This document shows positions 1 through 12,710 of a stretch of DNA of 64,000 bases, in pieces. Within the stretch, counting starts at the first letter, position 1, and each line of letters opens with the position of its first letter. The stretch is from contig NKYR01000020.1 of the NCBI GenBank assembly GCA_003184365.1, positions 68,116-132,115 of the forward strand. The letters are read 5' to 3'. The notes beneath the pieces are model-generated. The model saw only the letters and a list, made by a program, of their open reading frames with translations, did not search any database and had not been told where the DNA came from. The DNA comes from Evernia prunastri. Its lineage: Eukaryota > Ascomycota > Lecanoromycetes > Lecanorales > Parmeliaceae. Made by a program: the position numbers and the translations under genes.

Positions 1-505
1 GGGTATGGGCAGGGTCAAGAAGCTTAGAATGCTTCAAAGAGTACGACTGAACGGAATTCTGAAGGGTCGTCGTGAAGAAGAGGTTCTTGGACTCCTTGGC
101 ATATTTCAATAGCCTGACCTGACACTAGAACAGTCAGTTGGATTGTGAGGAGCAGATAGGAAGTAAAACGCAGACATCTGATCCTTTCAATCGATAGCTC
201 CTCTGCAATCCTCCATTGATGTCGTGCAGCACCACCACTTGACTGTCGGCAACGGCGAGCATTTCGCTGCCACTGGCAATCTTTTTGGCCGCAACAATGC
301 CTTCTGAGCCGGAACGAAAAATCTCAGAGATACCGTAAACATCCCAGATGTACACTCCCTTAGTCGTGGTTATGACCAATTGGTTGGACGGAGGAAAAGG
401 GAATACACCCCAGCCACGAAAGCCAGGCTCTTCTGTAGCACCAGATGATCCTTGACGTAGTGGAACGATCGGAGATGGCTTTGCTGCTTTGGCTGACTTC
501 GTCAT
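1..505 (-). CDS. WD40-repeat protein, 5' part
   Basis: The start codon is taken at 505 (protein begins MTKSAKAAK); the gene runs off the left edge, so the C-terminus is missing. Exon 1 (176-505) encodes a beta-propeller-like first blade with the core VYIWDVYG. An intron (125-175, phase 0, donor GTCTGC, acceptor TTCTAG) joins it to exon 2, which reads DCQVRLLKYAKES and continues in frame to the edge. This pattern matches a conserved fungal WD-repeat protein that I know only as uncharacterised. WD40 proteins are usually scaffolds; nothing here shows a partner. Upstream in-frame codons lack an ATG with coding character, so I prefer the 505 start. Confidence 0.7.
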
Positions 506-887
506 TGCTGCGTTCTCTTGGCCGTCATTTGCGAAGAGTGAAGTGTCTGAAGATTGTCTGAGATCATAGGAGGATGCTCTAACGGCAACAGTCCAGCTAA
601 GGAAGGGGCTATAGAGCAACTCGTGAGAGGAACTATTGCAACCAACCTGACAACGCCTGGAAGGTGCGCTTGGCTTAACAAGCTCGGACCTCTGGTTCGA
701 TAGACGCTCATTGTGACTCGAAGGAAAGAGCGGAGCGTGTTGGCCAAAGTTTGCTAATCGCGTAGTTCTCGGTCTCATGTTAAGCCTTGCCTTTGGGGCC
801 AATGGTAGCATCATCGATCTGGTAACGGCTAAGCAGCCGCAAAGAATGCCCACTGACTTCGGGAAAAGATCAAGTCAATGATGATGC

Positions 888-3073
888 CTAGCCCATGCTC
901 CCTCCACTAGCATTGTGATTGCCAATCAAGCCTGCCATCTCCAGTAAGGCTCTGTCCGAGTCAACATCTTTACCCATCCTCAAGGTCTTCCTCGCTGCCG
1001 CCTCTCGGTCTTCGAAGGCCCATGCAGCCTTCTGCTTCTCAGCCTCTTCATCTCCGCCGCATCCCCAAACCTCAAGACTCTCGATTTCGAACCGATCTTG
1101 CCAGTCGTTCTTGCGGGTTTGGCTCGGATGAAACGAGCCACCTCCATTGCTATCATGGGTGAAAACGCCAAATTCTAGAGAGGCATCCAGCAACAACGAT
1201 ACCGGGCCTAGCGAGGCATTTTGAGAGAGGCCAGACACTGGTCTAGCCCGAGGTGGAGGACTTCCAAAGCTGATGCCGTGCTTGGTGAATGTGGCATACT
1301 CTGTATTAATAGTGCTCGCTCGGAAGACCTCGTGTATTGGTTCAAGTTGAAATAGTAAAACATCAGATCCACCTATAGCTTCTTTGTACGTATGCTTCCA
1401 AGGCACATCAAGGTATGCGCCGAAGACCACTCTTCCAGATGAACTGTTGCCGGAAGCACCATTAGGAAAACGCTTAGGGGGTAAAGAATTTGCAAAAGCA
1501 CGTTCCCGTGCACCATCGGGTTCTGAAGGCAGACGAGTGCCAGACACAAGTAAGATGCTAGGTGCACGCCAGTTGAAGAGCTTTTGCTCAATCGACCCCA
1601 TACTGAAACCGGCATCAGCACCCATGTATAGCGGTCTTAAGCGTCGGAATATATTGCTCCCTTTGAGGAAGAACGCCAGTTGACTTAAGACGTTGAGATC
1701 AAGGATCTCTCCTTCCCGAGGCAGAAGTGGCTCGAGGGGGGAATCTGGGACCTGGGTTACAGTCGATGGTGGCTTGACTGGTGAAGATAAAGGCGAAGAG
1801 AAGGATGACTGTCTCCGGCGTTTGGAGAGGTCTATGTTCTTGCTGAAAAGGAAGTGTTCGAACAGGGGGTTTAGGCCGTCAAAAACGTAAGGAAGAGACT
1901 ATACAATTTCGTCGTCAGAACTTCTGTTTGGGACCTAATATAAGGCACGAGACCGGTCCCGTAGTCTTCAAACCTTGCGACAAGTCTCGTGACTCAAAGC
2001 GCAGTACTAAGCAGGGAGATGTGGCTTGGAAAGTATAACTCACAGCTGGTATGATGGTGTTGAATGAGTGATAGAAGATACCTGGATTCTGCTCCGGTGT
2101 AAAAGACCACAAGATGCTATCCGCCACTCGACGAAGACCTTCAACTCTTGCTGCTGTCAAACGGGCCGCGTGCCCGGAAAGGCTCTCCTGTGCATCCAAA
2201 GGGGCAATAATGAGCAGTAGCATAAGTAAACGCCTGAAGTTATCAACTGGTATTTGGGCGTGATGGATCTTGGTGTCGGCTCTTTGGTCGAGCTTAAATA
2301 CCTCTATGGCGTCCAACGAGTCCAATGCCGCCAGGGCCAGTTCATCGTCGTCCTCCTCTTCCTCGTCATCATTTGCGGGTTGATCGATAGAAAATCGTGG
2401 CGCAGGACTTTGGATAGGCGACTTGATGGGATTTTCTGAATGCCCTTCTCGCAAGGCGTCTAGCGCTCCTGGTGACGGTTTCTCATGGACGGAACTCATT
2501 CTCCGATCGAACACCGCAAGACTCCTGAAGAGCAGCTTGTTACGATCTGCTTTCCCATTCTTCAAGACTCTCCGGTATCTTTCTGTCATGATGACAACGA
2601 CCTTGAGCATGGCCTCGATTGTCAAGATACTTGGCGCCAGAGAGGGGAATGGGAAAGCCCCAAGATAGGTGGCCTACAATTCGCAAGTTAGCTAGCCATG
2701 AACCGTACGTAGCTCAAGAGCTGTACCATTTGATAGACCAGGGGTCCTGGGCCAAGGGCATCGGGTATGATCAGGAAGCGACATAGAGTCTCTTCCTTCC
2801 AATAGTGTATGCCATCCTGCTCATCGGCCAGCGATCGAAAGACGTCCTTGAAATGGGTGATTTCTAAAGGGGTAAAGCACTGGGTAGAAATAAGTCTAGA
2901 GATTTTAGGCCCCTGGAAACAGACATCTTCTCACCTTCCTGGCGAAGCGTAACGCGAGCTCATGGCTGAGTTGCTCTGCTTGACTGTGAGCTTCAACTTC
3001 GTCTCTTGTTCCCTAGGCACGGACCAGTAGACACCTTACGAGCACCTTGCTCCTCTGATTGTTGTTGACCCAT
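888..3073 (-). CDS. rtc5: Restriction of telomere capping protein 5 (TLDc domain)
   Basis: The N-terminus MGQQQSEEQ begins at 3073 and is typical of fungal Rtc5. Later exons give CFTPLEITHFKDVFRSLADE, the block YLGAFPFPSLAPSILT, and a C-terminal TLDc domain (LLVSGTRL, FGAYLDVPW, LEVWGCGG). Yeast Rtc5 is tied genetically to telomere capping and, more recently, to V-ATPase disassembly; TLDc proteins bind the V-ATPase. At least four introns are needed. The junction after exon 1 is uncertain because the simplest in-frame solutions give introns shorter than usual (22-43 nt). An acidic run (DDEEEEDDDE) sits mid-protein. The gene is divergent from the CoA-transferase, with 233 bp between start codons. 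Confidence 0.9.
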
Positions 3074-3306
3074 TGCCAGTCTGGCCCAATTATAATACGC
3101 TGAGTAACGGACGTGATTGTCTATGGTAGGGGAAATAATCACCTCGAGCATCCAATTTCACTCGATTCTAAAGTCCGATTTATTGCCGTTGTCTTGGCGC
3201 GAATGTCAACGGAGACAACTACTTTACTCTTACGTCAATTGTGCCTTACTGCAATCCTCCCTTTTCGCACTGAGCGAGAGGGTAATTGGAAATCGCGGTC
3301 CCAAGT

Positions 3307-5047
3307 ATGTCTTCAATCACAGCTTCAGCTTTGCTAAAGAGCCGAGTTCGCCGGCCCTCGATGCTTAGCAAGCTATCAAGAACCTCCGATCTAATCGACC
3401 TCTTCCCCAATGGTGCCAGCGTTGGCTGGTCCGGCTTTACAGGTGTTGGCTATCCGAAGTAGGTGCCTCGAAGCCCAAGCCATGTCAGTCAGCCTCACAA
3501 CGCTTTCAGAAAGGTTCCCACAGCGCTTGCCGACCACGTGGAAAAGAACAATCTACAAGGGAAGCTTAAGTACTCCCTGTTTGTGGGAGCGTCCAGCGGA
3601 GCAGAGACGGAGAATAGATGGGCGAGGCTGGACATGATCGAGCGTCGGAGTCCTCATCAAGTTGGGAAAGAAATTGCGAGGGGCATCAATGAAGGCAGGA
3701 TACACTTTTTTGACAAGCACCTAAGCATGTTCCCCGTGGACTTGATGTACGGCTACTACACGAAAGACAAACCACATTCAAAGTTAGACGTGGTCATAGT
3801 GGAGGCTTCAGCTATCACGGAAGACGGAGGCATCGTATGCATGCCGCCGTGACCTCGCCCAGCATCTTACCTAACAGTCCTCATAGATTCCTGGCGCAAG
3901 TGTGGGAGCATCGCCAGAGCTCATACAGATGGCAGACAAGATTATCATAGAAGTGAATACCGCCATGCCAAGTTTCGAAGGCCTTCACGATATTACGATG
4001 ACGGACCTCCCACCGCGAAGGAAGCCTTACCTCATCATGGCTCCGGAAGACCGAATTGGGACCGCCCATATCCCAGTCGACCCGGAGAAAGTTGTCGCCA
4101 TTGTCGAAAGTGATTACCCTGATCAGACGCAAGGAAATGCACCTGAAGACGATACATCTAGGGCTATTGCCGCACATCTGATTGAGTTCCTGAAGCACGA
4201 AGTTGCTCACGATAGGCTTCCCAAGAACCTACTGCCCATACAGTCTGGCATCGGAAACATTGCAAATGCTGTGGTAGGGGGTCTGGCACACGGTAATAAC
4301 TTTGACAAGCTCAAGGTTTGGACGGAGGTGCTGCAAGACTCCTTCCTAGATCTCTTCGACAGTGGTCATCTGGACTTCGCAACTGCAACATCAATCAGGT
4401 TCTCCCCTGATGGGTTCAAGAGATTCTATGATGGATGGGAGAATTACGCTGGGAAGCTGCTTTTGCGGTCACAGCAGGTCTCCAACTCGCCTGAGATCAT
4501 TCGGCGATTGGGTGTCATTGGCATGAACACTCCTGTCGAAGTGTAAGTCTCTTACAAGGACCCGGCCTGAAGTCTGGGCTGATACTGTCACAGTGATATT
4601 TATGCCCATGCCAACTCGACTTGTGTAATGGGCTCGAGAATGTTGAACGGCTTAGGGGGTTCTGCAGACTTCTTGCGGAGTGCCAAGATCAGCATTATGC
4701 ACACGCCATCGACTCGACCATCTAAGACAGACCCACATGGGGTGTCATGCATCGTTCCAATGTGCACTCACGTGGATCAGACAGAGCATGATCTCGACGT
4801 CGTCGTCACCGAACAAGGCCTTGCTGATGTTCGTGGTCTTTCTCCTCGCGAGCGAGCCCGCGTCATTATCAACAAAACAGCGCATCCGGACTACCAGCCT
4901 ATCCTGATGGACTACTTTGAGCGAGCAGAGTATGAGTGCTTGAAGAAGGGCTGGGGCCACGAGCCTCATATGCTCTGGCAAACGTTCAAGATGCATAAGG
5001 AGCTCAATGATCGTGGGACGATGAAAATCAAGAATTGGGATCCTTGA
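3307..5047 (+). CDS. ach1: Acetyl-CoA hydrolase / succinyl-CoA:acetate CoA-transferase
   Basis: Four exons (3307-3458, 3510-3834, 3887-4542, 4594-5047) join in frame to 528 aa, the usual length. Conserved blocks are DLFPNGASVGWSGFTGVG, FVGASSGAETENRWARLDMI, VGGLAHGNNFDKLKVWTEVL and VVTEQGLADVRGLSPRER. Members of this family, first named acetyl-CoA hydrolase in yeast and Neurospora (acu-8), mostly act by moving CoA from succinyl-CoA to acetate in mitochondria, so the transfer activity is more likely than plain hydrolysis. The N-terminus (MSSITASALLKSRVRRPSM) is basic and hydroxylated and fits a mitochondrial presequence. The role would be acetate or propionyl-CoA handling on C2 carbon sources. 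Confidence 0.93.
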
Positions 5048-6286
5048 ATAAGGTTGGGGAGAAGACGAGGATTTACCGTTCATCTAGAGTACCTTATGAA
5101 TCACATACCGTACTGTTGCGTTGAGTCGCTTAAGTATAAAGCCTGTAATGAGGTAGGGACAAGATCTGTAGGATTGTCTGACGTTGGCTGTCAATGTCAT
5201 TTGTTGTGTATCGCAGATTCTTGGCGAATGTCTCCTTCTCGCATTCAATACTTACCTGGAGCCATTATGCAGTCCGCACGGTGCAAAACGAAGTATTGTT
5301 GGTTTGACAGGGTAACTTATGTACCTATTGATTTCAGGGCGGGGTAAGAGGCACAAAGAGAGTGGCAGTTCTAGCCTTCTAGGTTGGAGTTGGGGGCACA
5401 TGATACCTATGTTGTATGATGGTGCGACTGGAGGGAAGCACCGACTCTCCGACTGGCGCCCGCACTGGAATTGCGGGGAGTTGTAGAGTAGGCAATAAGT
5501 GTAGGGACCACGAGTACAGATGCCGCCTATTCCTACGCATAACGGCGAGATCTGAGGATCGTACCGTTCGTTGTCCTTAAGACACCGGAGCCAACTAAGT
5601 AGGTACTGGAACATGCACCAGGCAAGAGAATCTTATCAAACCCGCCGACACTTTGGATGAAGCGGCGAGGTGCAACTTTGTCATAAGTGGTAAAGCGTGG
5701 CACAGCTCCAAAGATAAGGTACTTGAAAGTTGAATGCCAATTGCTAAGATGAAATGTGATAGGTGATAGGTTCAGTAGATAGGTTAGATAGCCTGTTGTT
5801 TACAGCGGATAATTCTCCGCTTCTTCCAGGCACACATGCAATTCTTCTGCCCAGCATGCTGAAGTTGGCAAAAGGAAAAAAGCAAATATACACACACCAT
5901 GAAAGACCTGGCAGCATTGCCATTCTTCCTCAGAGAAGATAGTCTAGCCAGTTGTACCTTAGTGCATGGCTTTTCTTGCCGGCCTTTTAGCTTTTTCATG
6001 ACGGAGACGAGGTCATTCTCCTCTCCCAAAATCCTTGATTCACCAGGCGCCAGGCAAATGAAAGAACCCCGCACTGTCCCGCCAACCAATCACTAAGCCA
6101 GGCTTCCCGTGCAACAAAACTACCCAAGCTACTTTCCTTCCTTGCTTCTTCTTCTCCTCCCACCTTTCTCCTCTTCAACTTCACAACAACAACAACACCC
6201 AACCTCTTCATCACTAATACTCTTCGTTGATCATCAACAACATCAACTTACCCAGTACATATCTAGAGCAGTGCCACATTGAAGCA
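5048..6286. other. Intergenic, opsin 5' region
   Basis: No coding signal is visible. The last ~170 bp before the opsin start are strongly CT-rich and end in a short (AAC)n run near 6183-6195, the look of a fungal 5' UTR. I see no TATA box that I would defend. Confidence 0.5.
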
Positions 6287-7474
6287 ATGACAGGCGTCAT
6301 GGAAGCTCTCAAGCATAAGCCAAGTGTGGCTCCTATTCCGACCGTACGTCCAGTCTGCCACCATATCACCTCATCATAGCTTTTTCCTTGCTCTGATGAA
6401 TTGTGATTTCGACTGACTTCATTCCAGGTGGTACCGGGTAACACCATTGTCTACCAGGAAGCTGGTGACGTTGGCAACCGCACTCTCTGGTAAGCCTCTT
6501 CTCCACGCGTCTCGAGGCAACCATACTGATGGACATTAGGGTTGTCTTCGTCATCATGCTCATCTCCTCCATTGCCTTTTACGCAATGGCCTTCCGCGTC
6601 CCAGTCGTAAGTCATACAACAGCTCCACCGACCCTTTGCGTAATCCTTCCAGGCTCACTCTTCCTAGCAAAAACGCTTGTTCCACATCTTGACTGCCTTC
6701 ATCACCACCTTCGCCACCATCTCTTATTTCGCCATGGCTGTTCACGATGGTGTTGGCCACAACGAGATTACGATCAAGCACACCCAAAAGCACTTCCCCG
6801 ACACCTTCTCGACCGTCTACCGTGAGGTCTACTGGGCCCGCTACATCGACTGGAGCGTCACCACCCCGCTCCTGCTCTTGGATCTTGCCTTGCTCGCTGG
6901 ACTTAGCGGCGCCAACATCCTCGTGGCCATTGTCGCTGATATTATCATGATCTTGACCGGTCTCTTCGCTGCCTTCACTGTCGAGGAGGGCCCGAAATGG
7001 GGATGGTACGCTATGGCTTGCATTGCCTACTTGATCGTTGTCTACCAGCTTGCCGTCAACGGCCGTGGTGTGGTTCAGAACAAGGACAAGAAAACTGCCA
7101 CTTTCTTCAGCGCAATTGCTGGATTCACTCTGGTGCTCTGGACTATCTACCCAATGTAAGTATGCGTGACTACTGGATGCCTTTCAAACACTGACACCGC
7201 GCAGCATCTGGGGTATCGCTGATGGATCTCGCAACATCAACGTTGACTCTGAGATCATCGCCTACGCTGTCCTCGACATCCTTGCCAAGCCCGTTTTCGG
7301 ATTCTGGCTCCTCTTCACCCATGACTCCATGTCAAAGTAAGCAATCGTAGACTGTCTACGAGTTTCATGCAAGGCTGACATCTATCTAGTACCGCCACCT
7401 TGGAAGGTTTCTGGGCTAAGGGCATGGCATCGGATGGCGCCATCCGCGTTGGTGACGATGACGAGGGTGCGTAG
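6287..7474 (+). CDS. Microbial-type rhodopsin (fungal opsin, proton-pump residues)
   Basis: Six exons (6287-6343, 6428-6489, 6540-6606, 6668-7155, 7205-7336, 7390-7474) give 296 aa. The helix-C motif RYIDWSVTTPLLLLD keeps the three bacteriorhodopsin positions for light-driven proton pumping: Asp123 (D85), Thr127 (T89) and Asp134 (D96). The retinal Schiff-base lysine is Lys253 in LDILAKPVFG. The C-terminus GAIRVGDDDEGA is typical of the Leptosphaeria rhodopsin / Fusarium CarO group. By family knowledge it is a seven-helix plasma-membrane protein that needs retinal. No carotenoid gene (carRA, carB, carX, carT) lies within this window, unlike the carO locus of Fusarium, so retinal must be supplied from elsewhere. 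Confidence 0.95.
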
Positions 7475-9006
7475 ATGCAACATCGTGGTCAATCTCCTAG
7501 GTCATGATCCGTTGCCATATGATCACGAATGGAGTGTAATCAAGAATTGGATCCTATTGCCTCAGAAAAGAAAAGAGAGTTGAGGGGTTAGTCGTGACGT
7601 GGAGTCTTAAGTATTGAAATGTGCATAATGAGCTTGAGAGGTGGTCAAAATATCGTGCTGCAAAATTAACTTTCCTGTCTTTCCTTCTCCCAGTACTCAT
7701 CTCCTCGGCAGCATTGTCCGAAGCATGTAACATAAATGACAAGTCTAAGAAAGTTGTGTGCTCCATTCTTACACAGAAGTGCAATGTGCCTTGCCATAAG
7801 ATTGGCATATGTGCACAACGTGAAATTTTATTACTGTCTTCAGCTCACAGGAACAAGGAAGGCGGCCCTTATAACAGTCACTGTACTGTCTTACTGGTTT
7901 ATTAACCTCACCATCACCAATGGGAGTCGGCTCCAAGAGACTGCTTATCAAAGTTCAATCTAAAACGATGCAAGTCTAAATGGCATGCTGACAGTAATGA
8001 TGATCTCTTCTGCGTGAGCTACACTTATCATGCTGGGCCTTGCTGCACGTACCTGCATGTTAAAATTACTGCCCACTGACGACTAGCACACCTCCGCTTC
8101 GCCGGTACAGCTGATGCAGCCGAGACGTCATTTCAGTACGCGTATTCTACCCTTAAAGTCTTACGTCTCTATGTTTACTCGACCAGTACACATCAATTTA
8201 TGTTGATCGAGGGCCCTCCAGTGAACAGTTCAATTGGCGGGTACATCCGTGCCGGACTGTCAGCGAAGAGACCCTGACTTTTCGGCCGAATAATCACCAC
8301 GAGTCCACGACTGCTCGCTCGTACGAACAGAATGTATATCTATCTGTCTCGATAGTATATAGGAGAACCCGCACCAATCGCTAAGGGTCATGGATCCCCC
8401 CAGTGGATACTTCCGAAAAGGTTGATAGCTCCCGTGCAGGACTGCTATGCTACAAGAAGATAGGTAGACTTCTCAGCCGTACGGAGGAAGCACAGTCAGA
8501 CTAACATCTATCTCCGTGGCCAACTGACCATACAATGACCTGCTCTAGCACCCACGTTAGCTCGCTTAAGGGGCCAGACTTAAGTTGTTTATCGTTTAGC
8601 GCCACATGCAGCTCCCTGATTGGTAGGATTCGAGTCTCTTCGGATCTTATACACTAAAGATGCACGCGTTCGGTGCCACATACTTTTCCTCTTGGTCGCT
8701 CTAAGATTGCACAGCGACCATGTCCTTCTTCACCATGGTCCGCGTGCTGGAACCCTTGGGGTGTCAAGGGTTACCTCGAAGCAGACAGAAGAATGCATGA
8801 TCCGGCCTTTACCGAGGCATTCGATCAACACCGAGCCTAGCCGCACTTTTCGCTGTCTAGTGTCTATAAAAACAAGTGAAGGGGCAAATGAGCGTTCATC
8901 GACCGCATACGGCTTAACACATCTTGTGATCGAGGGGTTCCGCGCCACCTTATCTTACTCCTCTTGTGAACGGTTTCCCCTTTTTCCCTCCCAACCCCTC
9001 GAGAAG
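7475..9006. other. Intergenic between opsin and PAL
   Basis: No supported gene. Open frames here are short and have no recognisable family content. The last 70 bp before the PAL start are CT-rich (ccctttttccctcc), consistent with a promoter/5' UTR. Confidence 0.45.
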
Positions 9007-11575
9007 ATGCAGAACAGCAAAATGGATATCAGCCCTCATGCTAGCATTGTGGTACGAGAATGGAAGCTCTTGAAGAACACAGTCACCGCTGTGACACCCA
9101 TATATGTTGATACTGACAGTCTTGGGATTGCCAGACTCACTGCAGTCTCAAAGTGAGTCAACCATTCTAAAGTCAAAGCCTCGTCATGACTCACCACATT
9201 GCGTGGCGACGTTCCCAGCGTATACTGCATCTGATGGAGCAGTGGTTGTTGGAACCTTTGGGTAGAATTCTGGAATCTCATACGTTTGTCCAAGCCGTGC
9301 AAGAAAAACCTCATTAGAAAACCTGCTGATAAACCAAACGTCATAGGCATGGTATAAACGCAAGATTAAAAGACAAAACTGCTTCCAGAGAGCGTGTCAA
9401 CGAGAGTGTAGATTTCCTGGCTCGACGTCTTGCAGATGGCAATTCTCTCTATGGTAAGCACGATCCGAAGGAAACATCCTCGGATCTCTGGAGTATGCGT
9501 GGTTCACAGAAGTGCTAATCTAACCCATATTTTAGGTATTACAACAGGCTTTGGTGGCAGTGCCGATCTTCGAACCAACCGGGTCAAGGACTTACAACGG
9601 GCATTGATTCAACATCAACACAGCGGCGTCTTGCCTGTAGTCAAGAAGGCCGGATCGACCCATCTCACCTTGGGCGAAGCGCCAAGCCTCAATTTCATGC
9701 CCGAAGAGTGGGTTCGAGGGGCAATGCTCGTTCGCTGCAAGTCACTCCTCGCCGGTCATTCAGCAGCGTGCTTCGAGATCATCGAATTGCTCATGTCATT
9801 GCTCAATAACGACATGATACCTTTGGTTCCATTGCGTGGCTCTATCTCTGCATCTGGGGATCTTCAGCCGCTTTCTTACATCGCTGGAGTCTTAGAAGGT
9901 AACCCTGATTGCTATGTCTGGACAAATTGCGGCAAGGGAAGCCGAATTCTCATCCCAGCGGATGTGGCGCTCGAACAGCTAATGTGTAAATCCATCACCT
10001 TTGGACCGAAGGAAGCTCTTGCAGTCTTGAATGGCACCGCTGTATCGACCGCAGTGGCAGCACTGGCGTTGTAAGTCACCTCTCAAGTTCATTCCTCCCC
10101 TTTTGAGGACGATTCGCAGGAGCACATCGCCGATCTTCTCTCAAATTAACTTCACTGGCATTCACGACTAGTCCGGAACTCATCCGCAAATAAGGGTACT
10201 GACTCTGAAATGTGCTAGGCAAGAATCACACCATCTGGCCGTGCTCTCCCAAGTACTGACAGCCATGGGAACCGAGGCCATGCATGGGTCAATTGGCAAC
10301 TTCAACGCTTTCTTCGACAAAGTCCGCCCTCACCGCGGGCAACGAGAAGCTGCTGCGAACATTCGCCTGTTCCTTACCGGTTCCAAACTTGCTCACCCTG
10401 AGCACGAAGAAATAGAAAACCGCGAAGGTCTTAAGCAAGATCGCTACGCTCTCCGCACGTCGCCTCAATGGATCGGCCCTCAGCTTGAAGACCTGGCTTT
10501 AGCACACGAGCAGGTCACCGTCGAGTGCAATTCGACAACCGATAATCCTCTCATCGACGTCGAAGGCGGCGCCATCCATCATGGAGGAAATTTCCAAGCA
10601 GCATCTATCACTTCGGCTATGGAGAAAACACGCTCTTGTCTGCAGGTATTCGGCCGGATGCTTTTCTCTCAATGCACCGAGCTCATCAATCCGGCTATGA
10701 GCAACGGACTACCACCAAACCTTGCCGCTGATGACCCAAGTACGAGTTATACGATGAAAGGTGCAGACATCAATGTGGCAGCTTATATGTCTGAACTAGC
10801 ATACCTGGCAAATCCGGTGAGTAGCCACGTTCAGACGGCAGAAAATGGCAACCAGGCGATCAACTCGCTGGCGCTGGTCTCGGCTCGATACACTCACATG
10901 GCTATCGATTGCTTGTCGATGATCTGTGCAACGTACTTGTACGTCTTGTGTCAAGGCTTAGATATCAGGGTTATGAACCGTGGTTACCTCAGTGCCATTG
11001 TTCCTGCCGTTACTAAGATTACTGCGAACATCTTCGGAACAGCGCTCAAAGATGCGAACACTCTGGATAAGCTGCAATCGAAATTGCTGAAGCAGTATGC
11101 GAAGCAATTCGATCTAACGACCTCCCTAGACTCCAGCAGCCGATTCAAAACAATCGCCGAGGCTGTGCAGTCCACTTTAACGACCGCTCTGTACGCCCAC
11201 AACAGCCTGCCAAAGCAATTCGACGCTCTATCAGCCATCAAGCGGTGGACGGATGAGATTTCAGTGACTCTCCATGATCTCTTCCTCCAGCATCAACAAG
11301 CATACTTCACCGCTCCGGACGCTACGTCATACCTTGGGGCGGCTTCATCGCGCATGTACAGCTACGTTCGGAAGGATTTGCAAGTGCCCTTCCACAAAGG
11401 CTTGGCGGACCGGCCAACCAGGGACAACAAGCTGAAGACGATCGGCTCGAACATCAGCATCATACATGAGGCTATGAGGAGTGGACGTCTGTATGATCCT
11501 GTAATATTGTGCCTCGGAGCGCGTCATTCTGAGACGTATTCGAGGGCAGAAGGCTCGTACAAAGCAAATCTCTGA
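9007..11575 (+). CDS. Phenylalanine ammonia-lyase
   Basis: Four exons (9007-9152, 9347-9453, 9536-10070, 10219-11575) give 714 aa, the usual fungal PAL length. The self-cyclising triad Ala190-Ser191-Gly192 in GSISASGDLQPLSYIAG forms the MIO electrophile. Other blocks are YGITTGFGGSADLRT, the fungal PAL stretch around ENGNQAINSLALVSAR, and FTGSKLA-like helices. At the selectivity switch the protein has His111-Gln112 (IQHQHSGVLP), as in Rhodotorula-type enzymes that also accept tyrosine. The reaction is L-Phe to trans-cinnamate plus ammonia, used for Phe catabolism or phenylpropanoid-like products. A histidine ammonia-lyase is less likely given the length and the NQAINSLA block. Confidence 0.94.
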
Positions 11576-12710
11576 GCGTACCCGCCCCTGGAGCGACGAG
11601 GATGGATTTTGAACAGCCACGGAGCTAGGGTTGGAATTGATTGGAATCATTGGATCGTGCATAGAACGAGGAATGGCATGCAGTACGCCAGCTCTGGCAG
11701 TTTGGATTCTGAAATGATGTAGGTTTTGTACTAAGAAGATCGAATGATTGACAGCATGCACAATTGACATCCCTAAATCTCACTTCTGGCTCTCCCAAAA
11801 TCGTTGCAACAACAGATCTATCCTTTCGTTCCTCCCTTTCCTTTTCCTACTTTGGAGAGCAACGCAACAGCACAGTCGCCTCTAGATATGTCATACTTTC
11901 TGCTAGGCTGTTAGCGTCACTTCAATTTACGTATCCTCGCGTTCGGAGCCACGAGCAGAGAATTTTCGTTACTGTGACAAATCAAGTATCTAGTCCACCT
12001 AGCGCTCGAAAGGAGACGAGCCCGGATCGGACGATACTGTTCTAACGTGTCCTGCACCCTGGCACGACACATAGTGCTGTTTTCAATGCGATTTCCTCAT
12101 CCAAGCCCATATCCATCGGAGGCACGATGGATCGCTGCTCAAAGGGACAACACCTCATCTTTGTCGCCTCAGGTAGTCAGAGATGGATACTGCTTGGCCG
12201 ATGGGCGAATAGATCTGCATCTCTTGCGGCTAAGTCCTCGTATCTTGCTTAGGAAGCCATCGCTCTTGCAGGAACATCACTCTTCGAATCCTCGCGCTTG
12301 TTGACTGACTCCCCCGAAGGATGGTTCTCCTACTGACAACAGCGAAGACATAAAAGCATGAAATAGAGTTGGAGTCTTCGACCAGAGCTAATGTGATGAC
12401 TCAATCGATCGACGGAGCTTGTATAGACTCGAAGCTATGAGCCAAATCCTGGACACGACGATTATTAACTCGAATTTGTCAGCTGAAGGTTTCGGGAATG
12501 CATGTTTGTCAGCTCCTTTCTACTGACTCTATCCAGGTATCGACGACAAGAACGGGAAGCCTGGCAATAGCCCTTTGGAAGCTATAGGCGTTATGGACCG
12601 AAGCCATATAAAGAAGCCAATGCCGTCTTCCACTCCTCCTCTCTTCCTTACTCCCTTATCCCCCCAACCGAAGCCCAATGCGTCCTTGAAAAACGCACAC
12701 AAATCTCGCG
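11576..12710. other. Intergenic between PAL and the beta-propeller gene
   Basis: No coding signal. A TATA-like element sits near the right end and is listed separately. The rest is ordinary mixed sequence. Confidence 0.45.
12604..12612 (+). promoter_or_regulatory. TATA-like element
   Basis: The string catataaag lies about 100 bp before the start codon at 12711 and is followed by a CT-rich leader. This spacing fits a fungal core promoter. Assignment is by position and motif only. Confidence 0.45.
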
